NCBI RefSeq assembly: GCF_030445035.2
Contig: NC_080689.1
Span: 24,023,278-24,087,277, forward strand
Direction: 5' to 3'
DNA from: Dasypus novemcinctus
Taxonomy: Eukaryota > Chordata > Mammalia > Cingulata > Dasypodidae
DNA length: 64,000 nucleotides
The number at the start of each line of letters is the position of its first letter. Position 1 is the first letter of the stretch. A model generated the notes under the pieces. The model was given only the letters and a program-made list of their open reading frames with translations. It had not been told where the DNA came from and ran no database searches. A program made the translations under genes and the position numbers. This document shows positions 36,929 through 48,982 of the stretch, one piece after another.

Positions 36929-37051
36929 AAATGTATGTCCCAGAACCAACCAACATACCCATTGAGAAGACAAATCATCGTGGAGAACCTGACCTGGAGG
37001 TTCCCATGTGGCCCACACCTAGTGAGAATGGCATCATCCATCTCCCTAGAG
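36929..37051 (+). CDS. CRIM1: CRIM1 exon: extracellular juxtamembrane linker
   Basis: A 123-bp exon, acceptor ttttAG (36927-36928) and donor GTAAGC (37052). It encodes (E)MYVPEPTNIPIEKTNHRGE, then PDLEVPMWPTPSENGIIHLP R. It has no cysteine and is rich in proline and charged residues, consistent with a flexible stalk between the last VWC domain and the membrane. Both borders are phase 1, so skipping it would keep the frame. The soluble ectodomain of CRIM1 is reported to be shed, and a cleavage site could lie in this stalk, but nothing here identifies one. Confidence 0.95.
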
Positions 37052-40000
37052 GTAAGCACAGAGGTTGGGTGGGGTCTGGCTAGTCTTCACGTATGGTCTA
37101 CTTTTTTTTAATCTTTACAACTTCCTGTGAATAGCTTTTTAAATGCCTTACCCAAGTAAGTTCAGATCACTAACTCCAGGGTAGGCCTGCTTAGCTGTAT
37201 GTACCATATTTAACAACCTGAACTGATGAATGAAGTCTGCGTGTAACAGGATGCCTCCTTCCTGGCCCCATATATTCAGAGCCTTAATGATGGGAAGAAA
37301 TAGGTTCCTGATCATACCAGCTTGGTATGTGGAATTTCTACACCTGCTCTCAGAGTTGTGTGTGAGAAGGAACTCTGTAAGCAGAGTTCATAAATTTCCA
37401 TTTATGTATAAAGAGAGAACAATATTTTTTAGTGTTTCAGACTGTAAAAAAGTTGTTACATTTTCCTTTAAAAAGAAAAAAAATTGAGTGCCAAACATTT
37501 AATTGATAAAAAAAAGTATCAGTTAAATCTGTGGATCCTGCATTAAGCATTTAGCATTAGGTTGCCCTCTACTTTTGGGTGGTTTTCATTCCATGAGAGT
37601 TCAATTTATTACGGGTGTTGATTTTTCCAGTCTCCAGGTTTATTCCATGCCTTTATGTCTTCCTCTGGGATGTTATTCTGTCTCTCTAATAGCTAAGTGG
37701 TAAAGCAAGGCAGAGTTCCTATCACTATTGCCTTCTCTATAAAAAAATAGAACTCTTGATCAAAATAGTATAAACTTGCTCTTAGCACATAATTCAATAC
37801 TGCTTCCCACCTACTCCAAATACATTTTCAAAATATTGCTATGTAATTTTTATATTTCTTTTGGAAGAAGCAATATTCATTACTTGAGAGATTAATGGCC
37901 TGTTATTCTAGATATTCTAAATGTTATGCTTGGATCAAGCCAGATGACCAGAGGGCCAAATTCCTGTACCCAGTGTTCTGGCTCCTTATATAATTGCTCT
38001 GTCAGAATGGTGCTTTAGCATTATACTTACATTCATTTGGTCAGTAAATATTAGGGCTTTCTGTGATCATAAAGAAAAGCCTTATTTAATATTTTGAGAA
38101 CTTTTGCATTACATGATATCCCTGCCAAAGTCCCTGAGGAGAAATTTCCTGAGTCAGTAGCAAGAAAATTCATTCTTCTCCTAGACAACTCATTTGTTTT
38201 AATCTTAAAGATATTCTGAATCTCATTGCTAATACTTGTTTCTATTTTTGCTCTGGCTGCTAGGAAGCCCAAAGATAAATTTATGGCTTGCTTTTAACAC
38301 TGAAACAGAAATGAAGGTCTGAATTTTGTGAACAGACCTCAGTACCAGCTTCATTTTCCTTTTACCAGGGTTTCCTTAATTTATTTGTTTTATTTTTAAA
38401 GAAGCTTTAGAATACATAAATGTTACATAAAAAATATAGAGGATTCCCATATGCCCCATTCCCTGCCCCTCCCAAACTTTCCACCATTAATAACATCTTT
38501 CATTAGTGTAATACATTTGTTAAAATTGATGAACACATATTGGAAACATTGCAATTTAATACTAATTGTGGACTCTAGTTTACATTATAGTTTACATTCT
38601 GCCCCTCACAATTTTATAGGTTATCACAAAATGTATAATGGCCTGTTTCTGTCGTTGCAGTGTCATACAGGACAATTCCAGTGTCCCAAAAATGCCCCCA
38701 CTTACCTCTATTCTTCCCCCTCCCTCCCCTCAAAACCTTGGTGGCCACTGCCTTTATATCAGTGATAAAAGTTCTTGCACTGCTAAAATAATTGCATGTT
38801 GTAGAAAAATAATAAGTCTACTTTAGTCCTTTGTTAATTCCCCAATCTTGAGGACTTGGGGATGGTGATGCCCACTCTGCTTCTAATTGAGAGGGGCTCA
38901 GATTCCCATGGGGCAGGTGGATGAAACTATCTTGCTTGCAGTTGCAGACACTCTCTGTCCCTTGGGATGGGCGTTGTCCATCATCATCTCACCCAGTCCT
39001 GGGCAAGAGGACGGTGAACAATGCCTTAATTTACTTTTTAATCTTGTACGGCCTATATTCCTAAAACCACCTCTTAAATCATTTGGAATGAGGAAAGGGA
39101 AACTTCATTCCTTTAGTCACTGCATACTTAAAATCTGAATTACAGCAAAATATCACCTTTAACTTCGGCGTTTTTCATGATGCTGAGGAATGTGTTCCTT
39201 TTCTCCCTCCTATAAAGTATTATCATCTGTACCAGCTAAAATGATAAAGGCAGTTTCCTTTTTCCCATTTTTCCTCCCCCTACAAAAGCATACCAATAAA
39301 AATCTGAGATATAAACTATGGAGAGTTTTAATATCACCAAGGTATATACCACTTCATGAACTGAGTTTCCAGAACAATGTATGAGCAACTCTTTTAGATT
39401 GTATGTACAATAAAAACTAATTTCTCTGAATCTTTGGCTAAACTGATCTCTGACACATTTAGAAAACCTGACAATAGGATTTATTTGAAACAAAAGAAAA
39501 GAAAAAATAAGGAAACTTCCAGGGAGTACTATCTGATCAAGATATATATTTAACCTGGTTTTCTCTGTCTACAACATTGATTTTAAGAATGATGATTTCA
39601 GGGAACAGGAAGCCCTTTATTCTTAAGTACAAAATTAAAGGTTTTCCCCAGAATTTTACCAACATAGGACAATGATCTAATAGATCTAGTGAGTTTTCAT
39701 TTATGAAAGGTGAGGTATTTTTTTGCAACTCAGTGAACCAGAATACTAACCAAAAGACCAAGCTACTGATTCTGATTTAGCTTTTGATTTAGTCTTAGCT
39801 ATTACGCTAGTAAAATAGGAGAATATACTTTGTCCTAGTCTATTTGCTCAGAATACTAGAAGATCATATATGTTAATATTAATCAAAATAGTCTTTAATT
39901 GTCTAATTTAGGTCACTTTTTAAAGTTTACTTAAGCATTTTATTTTCTTGATTAGCTAGAACAAAACCATCCTGCCCAGTTATTAGCCCTTGCACCCTGA

Positions 40001-40193
40001 TATTTCTTTTTTTACATCCATCCCTAATCTGCCCTCTCATAGGAGCTCCTTGAATCAACATTGAACAGATAATCATATTTTTAGCCTTATTAAAGTACTA
40101 GGAACCAATAAAACCAAGTTGCTGATTCCCATTTGTAGTGTAATTATAATAATCCTTAAGGTAATAAAATGCTTGTAATATTTTTTCTCCTAG
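37052..40193. other. CRIM1 intron, linker to transmembrane exon
   Basis: Intron of 3.1 kb. It contains one L1 3'UTR fragment at 38388-38815 and nothing else I can identify. Confidence 0.75.
38388..38815 (-). mobile_element. L1 LINE 3'UTR fragment
   Basis: It starts 'ttatttttaaagaagcttta' and runs through 'cattagtgtaatacatttgt', 'ggttatcacaaaatgtataa' and 'agtgtcatacaggacaattc'. The same phrases occur at 33540-34215 and, in part, at 40613-40640. It is the uninterrupted equivalent of the split copy at 33.5 kb and lies antisense to CRIM1. Confidence 0.75.
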
Positions 40194-40384
40194 ATATGGG
40201 TCACTTCCAGGTAGATTATAGAGACAATAACAGGCTGCATCCACGTGAAGAGCCTTCTCTGGACTCCATTGCCTTGGTTGTGGTTCCCATAATAATATGC
40301 CTCTCTATTATAATCGCATTCCTGTTCATCAATCAGAAGAAGCAGTGGATACCACTGCTTTGCTGGTATCGAACACCAACGAAG
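40194..40384 (+). CDS. CRIM1: CRIM1 exon: transmembrane helix and start of cytoplasmic tail
   Basis: A 191-bp exon, acceptor tcctAG (40192-40193) and donor GTACTA (40385). It encodes (D)MGHFQVDYRDNNRLHPREE, then PSLDSIALVVVPIIICLSII, continuing IAFLFINQKKQWIPLLCWYR and TPTK. About 22 hydrophobic residues (ALVVV to FLFI) form the single transmembrane helix, followed by the positive QKKQ stop-transfer segment on the cytoplasmic side. The exon starts in phase 1 and ends in phase 0. The donor is followed by CTACCCTAA, so intron read-through would add three residues and stop. Compared with my memory of the human protein there is one extra asparagine in RDNNR. Confidence 0.97.
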
Positions 40385-40515
40385 GTACTACCCTAACAAT
40401 TTTTCAGTCTCTTGAATGATGAAATTAAGAAAAGCTTGTGCTCTTAGATTTCCTTAAAATTGTTTGCTACATTGTATATTAGTCGGTAAAATCTTTTTTC
40501 CACAAGGATTTAAAG

Positions 40516-43500
40516 TAATTTTTTTAATTAGAGAAGTTGTATTAATAGGTTTACAGAAAAATCATGCATAAAACACAAAGTTCCTATATAACATTATTAT
40601 TAACATGTTGCATTAGTGTGGTACATTTGTTACAAATGACAGAACATTTTCATAATTGTACTATAAACTGTAGTCCATTGTTTACATTAGGGTTCACTGT
40701 TGTATAGTACTGGTTGTAGTTTTTTAAATTTTTATTCTAATAACATACAATCTAAAATTCCCCCTTTTAACCACATTTGCATATATAATTCAATACTGTT
40801 AATTACATTCTCCATGTTATACTACAATCACCATTATCTGTTACCAAAACTTTATAATCCAAATAGAAACTCTGTACAATTTAATCATTGACTCCCCATT
40901 CTCTATACCCACCTTGGCCCCTGGTAACCTATATTCTATGAATTTGCTTATTCTAATTTTTTCCTATCAGTGAGATCTTACAGTGTCAGTCCTAGTATGT
41001 GTGGCTTATTTCACTCAATATAATGTCTTTAAGATTCACCCATGTTGTTACATGTATCAGAACTTCATTCCTTTTTACATCTGAATAAGATTCCATTCTA
41101 TGTGTTTACCACATTTTATTTATCCATTCATCAGTTGATAGACATTTGCACTGCAAACATCTTTTGGGAATTATGAATAAGCCAGTATGAACACAGTTGT
41201 GCAAATATCTGTTCAAGTCCCTGCTTTCAGTTCTTTTGAGCACATACCCTGAAGTGGAATTGCTAGGTCATATGGTAATTCTCTACTTTCCAAGGAGCTA
41301 CCAAACTGTCTTCCACAGCAGATCCACCATTTCGCATTCCTGCCAGCAATGAATGAGTGTTCCTATTTCTCCACATCCTCTCCAACACTTGTAATTTTCC
41401 ATTTTTTGAATAGTAGCTATTCTAGTGGGTATGAAATGGTATCTCATGGTTTCAGTTTGCATTTGCTTAATAGCTAATGATGTTGAGCATCTTTTCATGT
41501 ACTTTTAGGCCATTTGTTTATCTTCTTTGGAGAAGTATTTTATATATGTTTGTTAGGACTATCTAGTTTCGAATATCATTCAAGTCTTCTATTTCTTTAT
41601 TGATCTTCTGTCTAGATGTTGTATCTATTATTGAAAGTGGAGTATTGAAATTTCCTATTAACATTGAACTGTTTCTTCCTTCAATTCTCCCTTTGAATCT
41701 GTCAATATTTGCTACATATATTTTAGAGCTCTGCTGTTAGGTGCATATATATTTATAATTGTTCTATCTTCTTGTTGAATTGATCCCTTTATCAGTAATA
41801 ATCGCCCTCTTTGTCCCTTGTAGCAGTTTTTAGATTTAAAGTCTATTTTATCTACTAGTAGTATAGCTACCCCAGCTCTCCTTTGGTTACTACTTGTGGA
41901 GTGTATATATTTTTTTCATCCTTTAGCTTTCATCCTACTTATATGTTTGAACTTACGTTGAATCATGCTTTTATATTCATTCTGCTTATCTCTGCCTTTC
42001 GGCTCAGGAGTTTACTTGATTATTAGGGTTCCCTTTTACATAACTCAGTGCTTTTAACAGTTTTCAGAACTCTCTCCTGGTCCTTGGCATTGGGCAATCT
42101 GATTACTATATGTCAGAGTGTGATTCTTTTTTAGTTTATCCTGTTTGGGATTCATTGGGCTTCTTAAATGTGCATATTCATGTCTTTCGTTAAATTTGGG
42201 AAATTTTCTGCTATTATTTCTTTGAATAGTCCTCAATCTCTTCTCCTTCTGGGACCCCTATAACACCTATATTGGCATGCTTGATGGTGACCCACAGGTC
42301 TCTTAGGCTCTGCTTGTTCTTTTTTATTCTTCTGTCTTTCTCCTTCCCAGCTTCAATCATTTCCGTTCTCTATCTTTTAATTCACTGATTCTTTTGCCGC
42401 CTTCAACATGCTGTTGAAACCACCTAGGGAGTTTTCCATTTTAGTTATTGTCATTATCAACTCCAGTATTTCTCTGGAGAGATTTCAATATTATTCATTC
42501 ATTGTTTTCCTCATATTCTTCAGTTCATTCTCTGTGTTTTCATCTTCTTGAGCATATTTGAGGATCATTATTTTAAGGTGTCTACAGTAAATCCAAAGTC
42601 TGGTCCTCTTCATTGAGGGTTTCTGGATTTGCTTCTTTTCCAGGGTTTGTGCTTGCTAGTGTCCTTAGGGTTCCTGTTTGCAGTTTATAAGAGTCGGAGT
42701 GAATTTGTCTCCTCCCCTTGAAATAGACCTCTTCCCCCTCCTGGCAGTTCTCTGAGTGACTTAATGCTGGTAGTCCTTGGCCCCAGGTTGCTTCAGCTTA
42801 CTTGTTTCTCCACTGCCTCAACTGTCTGCCAGTGATTTCTCTACCCTGCAGGACAAACTGGGAGGGCCAGCCTGAGACAAGTTCCCAGGCTCAGTTTCGC
42901 AGACTTCTCCCAGGAGATTGGCCCTGACATCCATTTACCCCCAGTACGCACACAGGCGCCCTCTGCCGCCTCTGGAGCAGGGCTGGGGACCCACAAGGAG
43001 CGCGTGAGCTGGCTCCACCCTGCCTTGTAGAGGGCATGGGGGAGGAGCAGGGGCCGCAGGAGCTGCTTCTGTGGCTGTTGAAGCTGAGTTTTCGTAATTC
43101 ACCATTTGCCCAGTTAATGCAGCACTTTAGCTGTTTTCATGTTTTGAGGAACATTACTCACTTTAAGATTCCTCTGCTGCCTTTGTCCAGGGGGCTTGGG
43201 TCAGAGGCTGCCCTGAGAGTCTGCCCCAGCAATCTGAAGTAGCAAGTAAGGTAGAGATCTGGGGTCAGACCACACACTCCTGGAGTTAAGAGTCCTTTCT
43301 CATGTCCCATCCTGGCATCAGGAAGCTGCACCAGAGCCCAAGCTCAAGTCCCCACTACCGCCTGCCATGAATCTGGGGAGGCAAGAGGGAAGCCCCTCCA
43401 GGGAGGGTGAAACTCACCGGTCTTTACAGCAGTTTTCTTCCTCCTGCTCCCTGGATGTTGCACAGCATTCCCCTAGACTCAGGGTTTCAAAGTGGTTGAC

Positions 43501-43580
43501 TTCAGACAATTCCTTCAAGTTCAGCCATCATTTTGGTGGTGAAGCTGATTGCTGGAGCTTCCTACTCCACCATCTTCCCA
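40516..43580 (-). mobile_element. L1 LINE, internally deleted, antisense to CRIM1
   Basis: Read on the - strand, the 5' end lies at about 43580 ('gaagatggtggagtaggaag' 'ctcc'). A GC-rich 5'UTR follows to about 42700, then ORF1-like sequence to about 42050. The ORF2 endonuclease-region signature is at about 42000-41575 (antisense 'cagtaataatcgccctcttt' and 'ctaccccagctctcctttgg'). The ORF2 C-terminal part is at 41498-41298, with residues KMENYKCWRGCGEIGTLIHC and LLWKTVW. The 3'UTR runs to about 40516. At 3.1 kb, against about 6 kb or more for a complete L1, most of the reverse-transcriptase region is missing. The frames are broken and the element is inactive. Confidence 0.85.
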
Positions 43581-44559
43581 CAGTCCTTCCTTCTTTGCAT
43601 GACTCTAAGTAGACTCAGATGCACATCCAGGACTGGACCAATCACTGGGCAAATTATCCTTCATCCATCTGTTAATGAATCTTGACCATTCACAAATCCA
43701 ATTTCCTAAATTTAAAGTTTTCAAATGAACAAATACTTCTGGATTGATTCCTATTGGAAATTAAAACTTGACCACCTAGTATTTATCTAGTGAATGGATA
43801 CTGATTCATCTGTCAACTTGGAATTGAGACAGAAAAGAAACAAGAGAAGGGAAATAATACTCAGGCAAGGTCAAACGAGCTGAAAGAAAATGAGGATGTA
43901 GAGAAGTTTAAAGGCAAGCAGAAATATAGTGAAAGAAATAAAACAATACTAGACAAGATAGAGGCAGATTTTGTATTGAGGGAGAAGGAATATTTGTTTG
44001 TTTGAAAGATAAAGATCACAAATACAAAGGGCCCCTGAATCTGCCTATTTTAAAAGGCAATGAAGATCTGTATTAATCAAAGAAAATAAATCATAACTCC
44101 TTCCAAATCTAATAATACATTGTGCATAACTAAAGCTAACCTGAGGAATGGGAAACAGTCTTCATAATTATTTAACCCAACTTACCATCTAGTGTTACCC
44201 TTTATGTAAAAGTCCTGCCAGATGGTTCTCCTGCCTCTGCAGTGAATGTTCTCTTTGGGCAAGTATGCATTGGGCACAGGCTCCATGCTGGGTACATGCA
44301 GGGTCAGAACCCAGTGCTGAGCAAGACGTGGTCCCCCCTGGCCAGAGCTGGCCAAAGAGACCCACTCAAAAGGTGTGTGATGATGACTGACATCCAGACG
44401 AGAGCTGGCCTAACCTGTGATGCTCTTACACAGCCTCCATGGTGAAAAACTGCCCATTATTTTTAAATCTGCCCGTCTGGTAACTTCCTCTGATTCTTCA
44501 ACTCTCTTAAGCAGAAGGATTTGAAAGAGTTGATTTTTTTTTTTTACATTTTTTAAAAT

Positions 44560-45240
44560 TTATTGAAGTATATCACTCATACATAAACATACATAAACAA
44601 TAAGTGTATTGTGGTAGTTGTGAACTTACAAAACAAACATACATAGCATCCACAGTACTCTCATACCTTGCCCTACCATCAATACCTTGCATAGTTGTGA
44701 AACATTTTTAACTAATGATGAAAGAGCATCCTCAAAATATTACTACTAACCAAAATACTCTTCCCCCAACTTACCTAATTATTATTACTATTATTGTTTT
44801 CATATCATTTTTACATAAACATACATAAACAATAAGTATATAGTAAAAGTTGCAAACTTTCTAAGCAAACACGCATAACATCATACAGGGGTCCCATACA
44901 TCAACCCACCAGTCAAAACCTTGCATTGTGAGACATTTGTTACAAATTATGAAAGAATACTGTCAAAATCTTACTATTAACTATAGTCCATATCTTACAA
45001 TTGGTGTATTTCCCCCCAACCCACCCTATTTTTTAAATATATTTTTATGACAGAAATTGTAACCTTACAAAACAATCATGCACATGTGCAGAATACCCAA
45101 ACAACACCCTTCTATCAACACACCACACCATGGTGGAAATTTGTTACAGATAGTGAGATAATATCTTCAGATTATTACCAGGTCCAAAACATATATTTGG
45201 CACACTTTTTCATACTCCCCCATTATCAACACAGTATATC
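44560..45240 (-). repeat. Three related modules in the L1 3'UTR
   Basis: Similar blocks begin near 44581 ('cataaacatacataaacaat'), 44814 (the same phrase) and 45045 ('gacagaaattgtaaccttac'), spaced 233 and about 230 bp. Each is followed by 'acaaaacaaacatacat'-like sequence and a 'catttgttacaaat'-like motif (44930-44950, 45136-45152). The third unit is the most diverged. Confidence 0.6.
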
Positions 45241-47744
45241 TTTGGCATAGATGCATAGATATTCCATTACTTCTGTTAACCACAGTTCATAGGCCACTCC
45301 CGTTGTCTTTTTCCCATGCTTCTCCACATTCCCACCACCATGCAATAGTGATGGACACCTGCTCTAGCTCAAAGAATACTCTTGCAACTGTACCATCAAC
45401 CACAATTTTCATCCACCTCTGGGTTTGCTGTGCTGTTAGTCCCTAGATTATTCTCAAGGTTTCTGTCAATTGGTATTTACATCCCTAGATTACCATTTTC
45501 AGCCACATTCCCATTTTTAAACCAGCTATTACTCACTATACTATGTTACCATCAACTCTGTACATTTCCACACTTTTACAGTCAAGTTAATTAAAGCTTC
45601 TACATAATTTAAACATCAGTAGTCCATCTCAGTCCTCCTCTTCTTTTAAGAATCCACCACCTACCACCATGTCTTGAAGATATTTTCCTATATTTTCTTC
45701 TAGAAGCTTTATGGGTCTTGCTTTTATATTTAGGTTTTTGATCCATTTTAATTTTTTTATAAGGTGTTGTGAGAGAGGGGTCCTCTTTCCTTCTTTTGGC
45801 TATGGATATCCAGTTCTCTCAGCACCATTTGTTGAATGCCTGAACTGGGTGGGTGTGACAGACTAATCAAAAATCACTTGACCATAGATGTGAGGGTCTG
45901 TTTCTGAACCATAAATTTGGTTCCATTGGTCTGTGTCTATCTGTATGCTGTTTTTACCACTATAGCTAGGTAATAATGATTTAAAATCCAGAAATGAGAG
46001 TCCTCCAACTTTGTTCTTCCTTTTTAAGATGTTTCTGGCTATTTAGGACCCCTTACCCTTCCAATAAGTTTGATAAGTACGTTTTCCATTTATTTAAAAA
46101 ATGCTGGTAGAATTTTTATGGGGCTTGCATTGAATGTACATATCAGTATGAGTAGGATTTGACATTTTAATGATATTCAGTCTTCCAGTCTGTGAGCATG
46201 GACTGTTCTTCAAATTATTTAGGTCTTTTTCAATTTCAACAATGAGTTGTAGTTTTCTGAATGTAAGTGCTTTACATCGTTGGTTAAGTTTATTCCTGAA
46301 TATTTGGATTTTATTCGTCATATTTTATTTTCACCACTTTTTTGATACTTTTAGTTACTTTTACTGATGTAATCTTATTTTTAGACTGTCTTCCAGACCT
46401 CTCTGTCCTGTATTTTCTTTTCAGGCTGTAGCATAGCCTTTAGTATTTCCTGCAAAGCGTTCTCTTGGTTATGAAAGTCTCTCAGTTTCTGTTTATCTGT
46501 GACTATTCTTAACTCACCCTCACTTTTGAGAGTCTTGCCAAATATGTGATTCTTGGCTGGAAGTTTTTCTTTTGCATTATCTTAAATATATCATACCACT
46601 GTCGTCTTGCCTTCATGGTTTCTGATGAGAAATCAGCACTTAATCTTACTGGGTATCCCATATTTATATGTGATGCATTGCTTTTCTTTTGCTGCCCTCA
46701 GAATTTTTCGTTGGCATTTGACATTCTGATTAGTATGTGTCCCGGAGTTGGTCTGTTCAGATTTATTGGGATGGGAGTGCATTGTGTTCCTTGGACATGC
46801 ATATCTATGTCCTTCAATAGGGTTGGGAAATTTTCTACCACTAATTCTTCAAATATTCTTTCTGCCCCTTTTCCCTTATCTTCTTCTGGGACAGCCATGA
46901 CATGTATGTTAGCATGTCTCTTGCTGTCATATAGTTCCCTGAGACTTTGTTCAATTTTTTCTATTCTTTTCTTCATCTACTCTTTTGTGTGTTCACTTTC
47001 AGAGGCCATTTCTTCTAGCTCACCAATCCTTTCTTCTCCTTCCTCAAATCTGCCATTATATGATTCCAGTGTATTTTTAATTTCATTCACTGCACCTTTC
47101 ATTCCCATAAGATGTTATTTTTCTAGGTATGCTTTCAAATTCTTTATGCTCACCTGATGTCTTCTTAATATCCTTAATCTCTTTAGCCATCTCATTGAAT
47201 TGTTAAGGAGATTTGTTTGAACATCTATGATTAGTTGTCTCAGCTCCTTTATATCATCTGGAGGCTTATCTTTTTCCTTTAACTGAGCTATACCTTCCTC
47301 TTTCTTGGTGTGAATTGTAATTTTTTGTTGGTGTCTTGGCATCTGTCTTACTAGAGTATTCTGGATACAGTTTTTCTCTTTAGTTTAGGGCTTTCTTGCC
47401 CTTTTTCCCTTGCTAGTTGTGTAGTAGGGGCCAAAGACGTAGTTGGTGCTGTAAACTGTGGAGGCTCAAGCTGCCTTCGTTGCCCCAGGGACCAATGAAG
47501 CTTCTCCCCACTTTCTCCTTTGCCACTGATTGGGACAGAGCCATAGCCATGTGTAATAATCCAAGTCGTGCAGGCATAGACTGTAGTTGCCCAGAGAGAC
47601 TATGAAGCTTCACATCCCTTTCTCCCCTGCCTGGGGCAGGGATGGAGCCGCTGGTGTGGACAGCAATCAATGCAGTGCAGGTCCAAGAGGACCGCAGTGC
47701 CCCCGTAGACTTCATACTATTCAGAGTGTGCCAGCTAAATGTAC

Positions 47745-48540
47745 CTGCAGTTACCTGAAGAGGGTGGTGCAGGGCCTGCCAGCTTCCTCCCTGCTAGCGT
47801 CTAAAGCCTAGGCTAGGGCTGCAGTATCATCTGGAGGAAAAGAAGCTGGTTTCTACCATCACTGTGATTTTCAGTCAGCTGGGCATCCCCTCATGCTGGG
47901 GGTGGAGTCAACGTGGCAGCTACTGGCCTCTTTCCGACTTGGACATGTTCAAACTTTAGCTCTTCTTAGGGTTATACTTTAGCCAGCTGAGTTCACTAAT
48001 CAGTAGCTTAAATCAGGCCACCTGTCTCTTCCTTCCCATTTTTTGGTAAATGGAGCTTCTAACTCCAGCCACAAAATAGCTACTAAGGCAGCTCATGCTG
48101 CCTAAGTAGGATAATCACCGGCCTCCACGGCATGGCCTGTATTTTTCCAGAGAGGCTGGCGCAGGTACCCTCAGCTTCCTCCCTGCCGGAAGTGGGGCTG
48201 GGGCTTATGCTAGAGCTGCAGTCTGATCTGGATGGAAAGAAGCCAGTCCCCACCAGCACTGTGATTTCCTGTCTGCCGTGCTTCCCCTTGTGCCAGGGGT
48301 AGAGTTAAAATGGCGGCCACTGGCCTTTCTGATTGGGACAGGTCAAAATTTAGCTGTTCTTAGGATTATACTTTAGCCTGCTGAATTTAACTAAAGAGAA
48401 GCTGAAGTTGGTGCCCAGCTTTCTCTTTCTCCCACATTTTTGGGAAGTGGAGATTCCAATTCCAGCCGCAGACCAGCTCCCAAGGTGGCTTATGCTGCCA
48501 GTGGAGGCTGGGCACTGGCCTCTGTGGTGTGGAGCACTCT
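47745..48540 (-). repeat. Two tandem ~390-bp units in the L1 5'UTR
   Basis: Unit A (about 47745-48136) and unit B (about 48137-48540) share, in order, 'cagcttcctccctgc', 'catcactgtgattt' or 'cagcactgtgattt', 'ggttatactttagcc' or 'gattatactttagcc', and 'catgctgcc' or 'tatgctgcc'. Matching phrases are offset by about 385-395 bases. A weaker related piece may precede unit A near 47410-47740. Confidence 0.75.
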
Positions 48541-48982
48541 ACTTAGGAATCTGCTCTGCAGATGGGCAGTCTCCTCCTTCCATTCTTTCAAGAATGTTGC
48601 AGGATGCTCTTCTGGTCTCCTGGAGCCCCCTAACAGGTGCTTTAATTCTGGGTAATTACTAACTGCCATGTAGCAGGAGCTGACTCTAGCAGCTCCTTAC
48701 TCTGCTGCCATCTTGCTGGTTGTTCCCCCTAATCCTTTCTTTCATTCCTGCATTTGACAGTTGATTGTGACAGTTTGACATTTCACTTTCAAAAATGCAG
48801 TTTTCCAGTGTTCTTCCTAAAAGTATAGTTGGTGCTAGGATAGAATGTAATACTCCCCTTATAGTCTGACCACTGTTGTAATGTGAAGCCACTACCTCAC
48901 TTAAACTAGGTATTAAACTTTTCTTAATTTAGGATATGTACAGCAGCTAATCTTTGTGGTTTTCCTTCCTCTCATTAAATAG

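Larger units (their letters stand above)
44533..48727 (-). mobile_element. L1 LINE, internally deleted, with 5'UTR and broken ORF1
   Basis: Read on the - strand, the 5' end is at about 48727 ('caagatggcagcagagtaag'). A GC-rich 5'UTR of about 1.4 kb contains two tandem units. ORF1 starts near 47342, with an N-terminal helix and then the conserved piece at 46976-46698 (KRIEKIEQSLRELYDS, ERIFEELVVENFPTLLKDID). A frame break separates the two. ORF2-derived sequence is limited to about 45700-46400 (antisense 'ctccaactttgttcttcctt'). The 3'UTR runs from about 45650 to 44533 and ends in a poly-A tail seen as T on + at 44537-44547. It spans 4.2 kb and is inactive. Confidence 0.87.
40385..48982. other. 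Last CRIM1 intron, dominated by two L1 elements
   Basis: Intron of 8.6 kb. An older L1 covers about 40516-43580 and a second L1 about 44533-48727, both on the - strand. A weak L2-like stretch lies at 44266-44335. The 43.6-44.5 kb spacer and the last 250 bp before the exon hold nothing identifiable. Confidence 0.8.

Noticed and set aside
46546..47157. A 203-codon open frame on + rich in Ser, Phe and Leu
   Set aside because: It is the antisense of the L1 ORF1 region. The - strand gives the recognisable ORF1 residues, so the + frame is a by-product.
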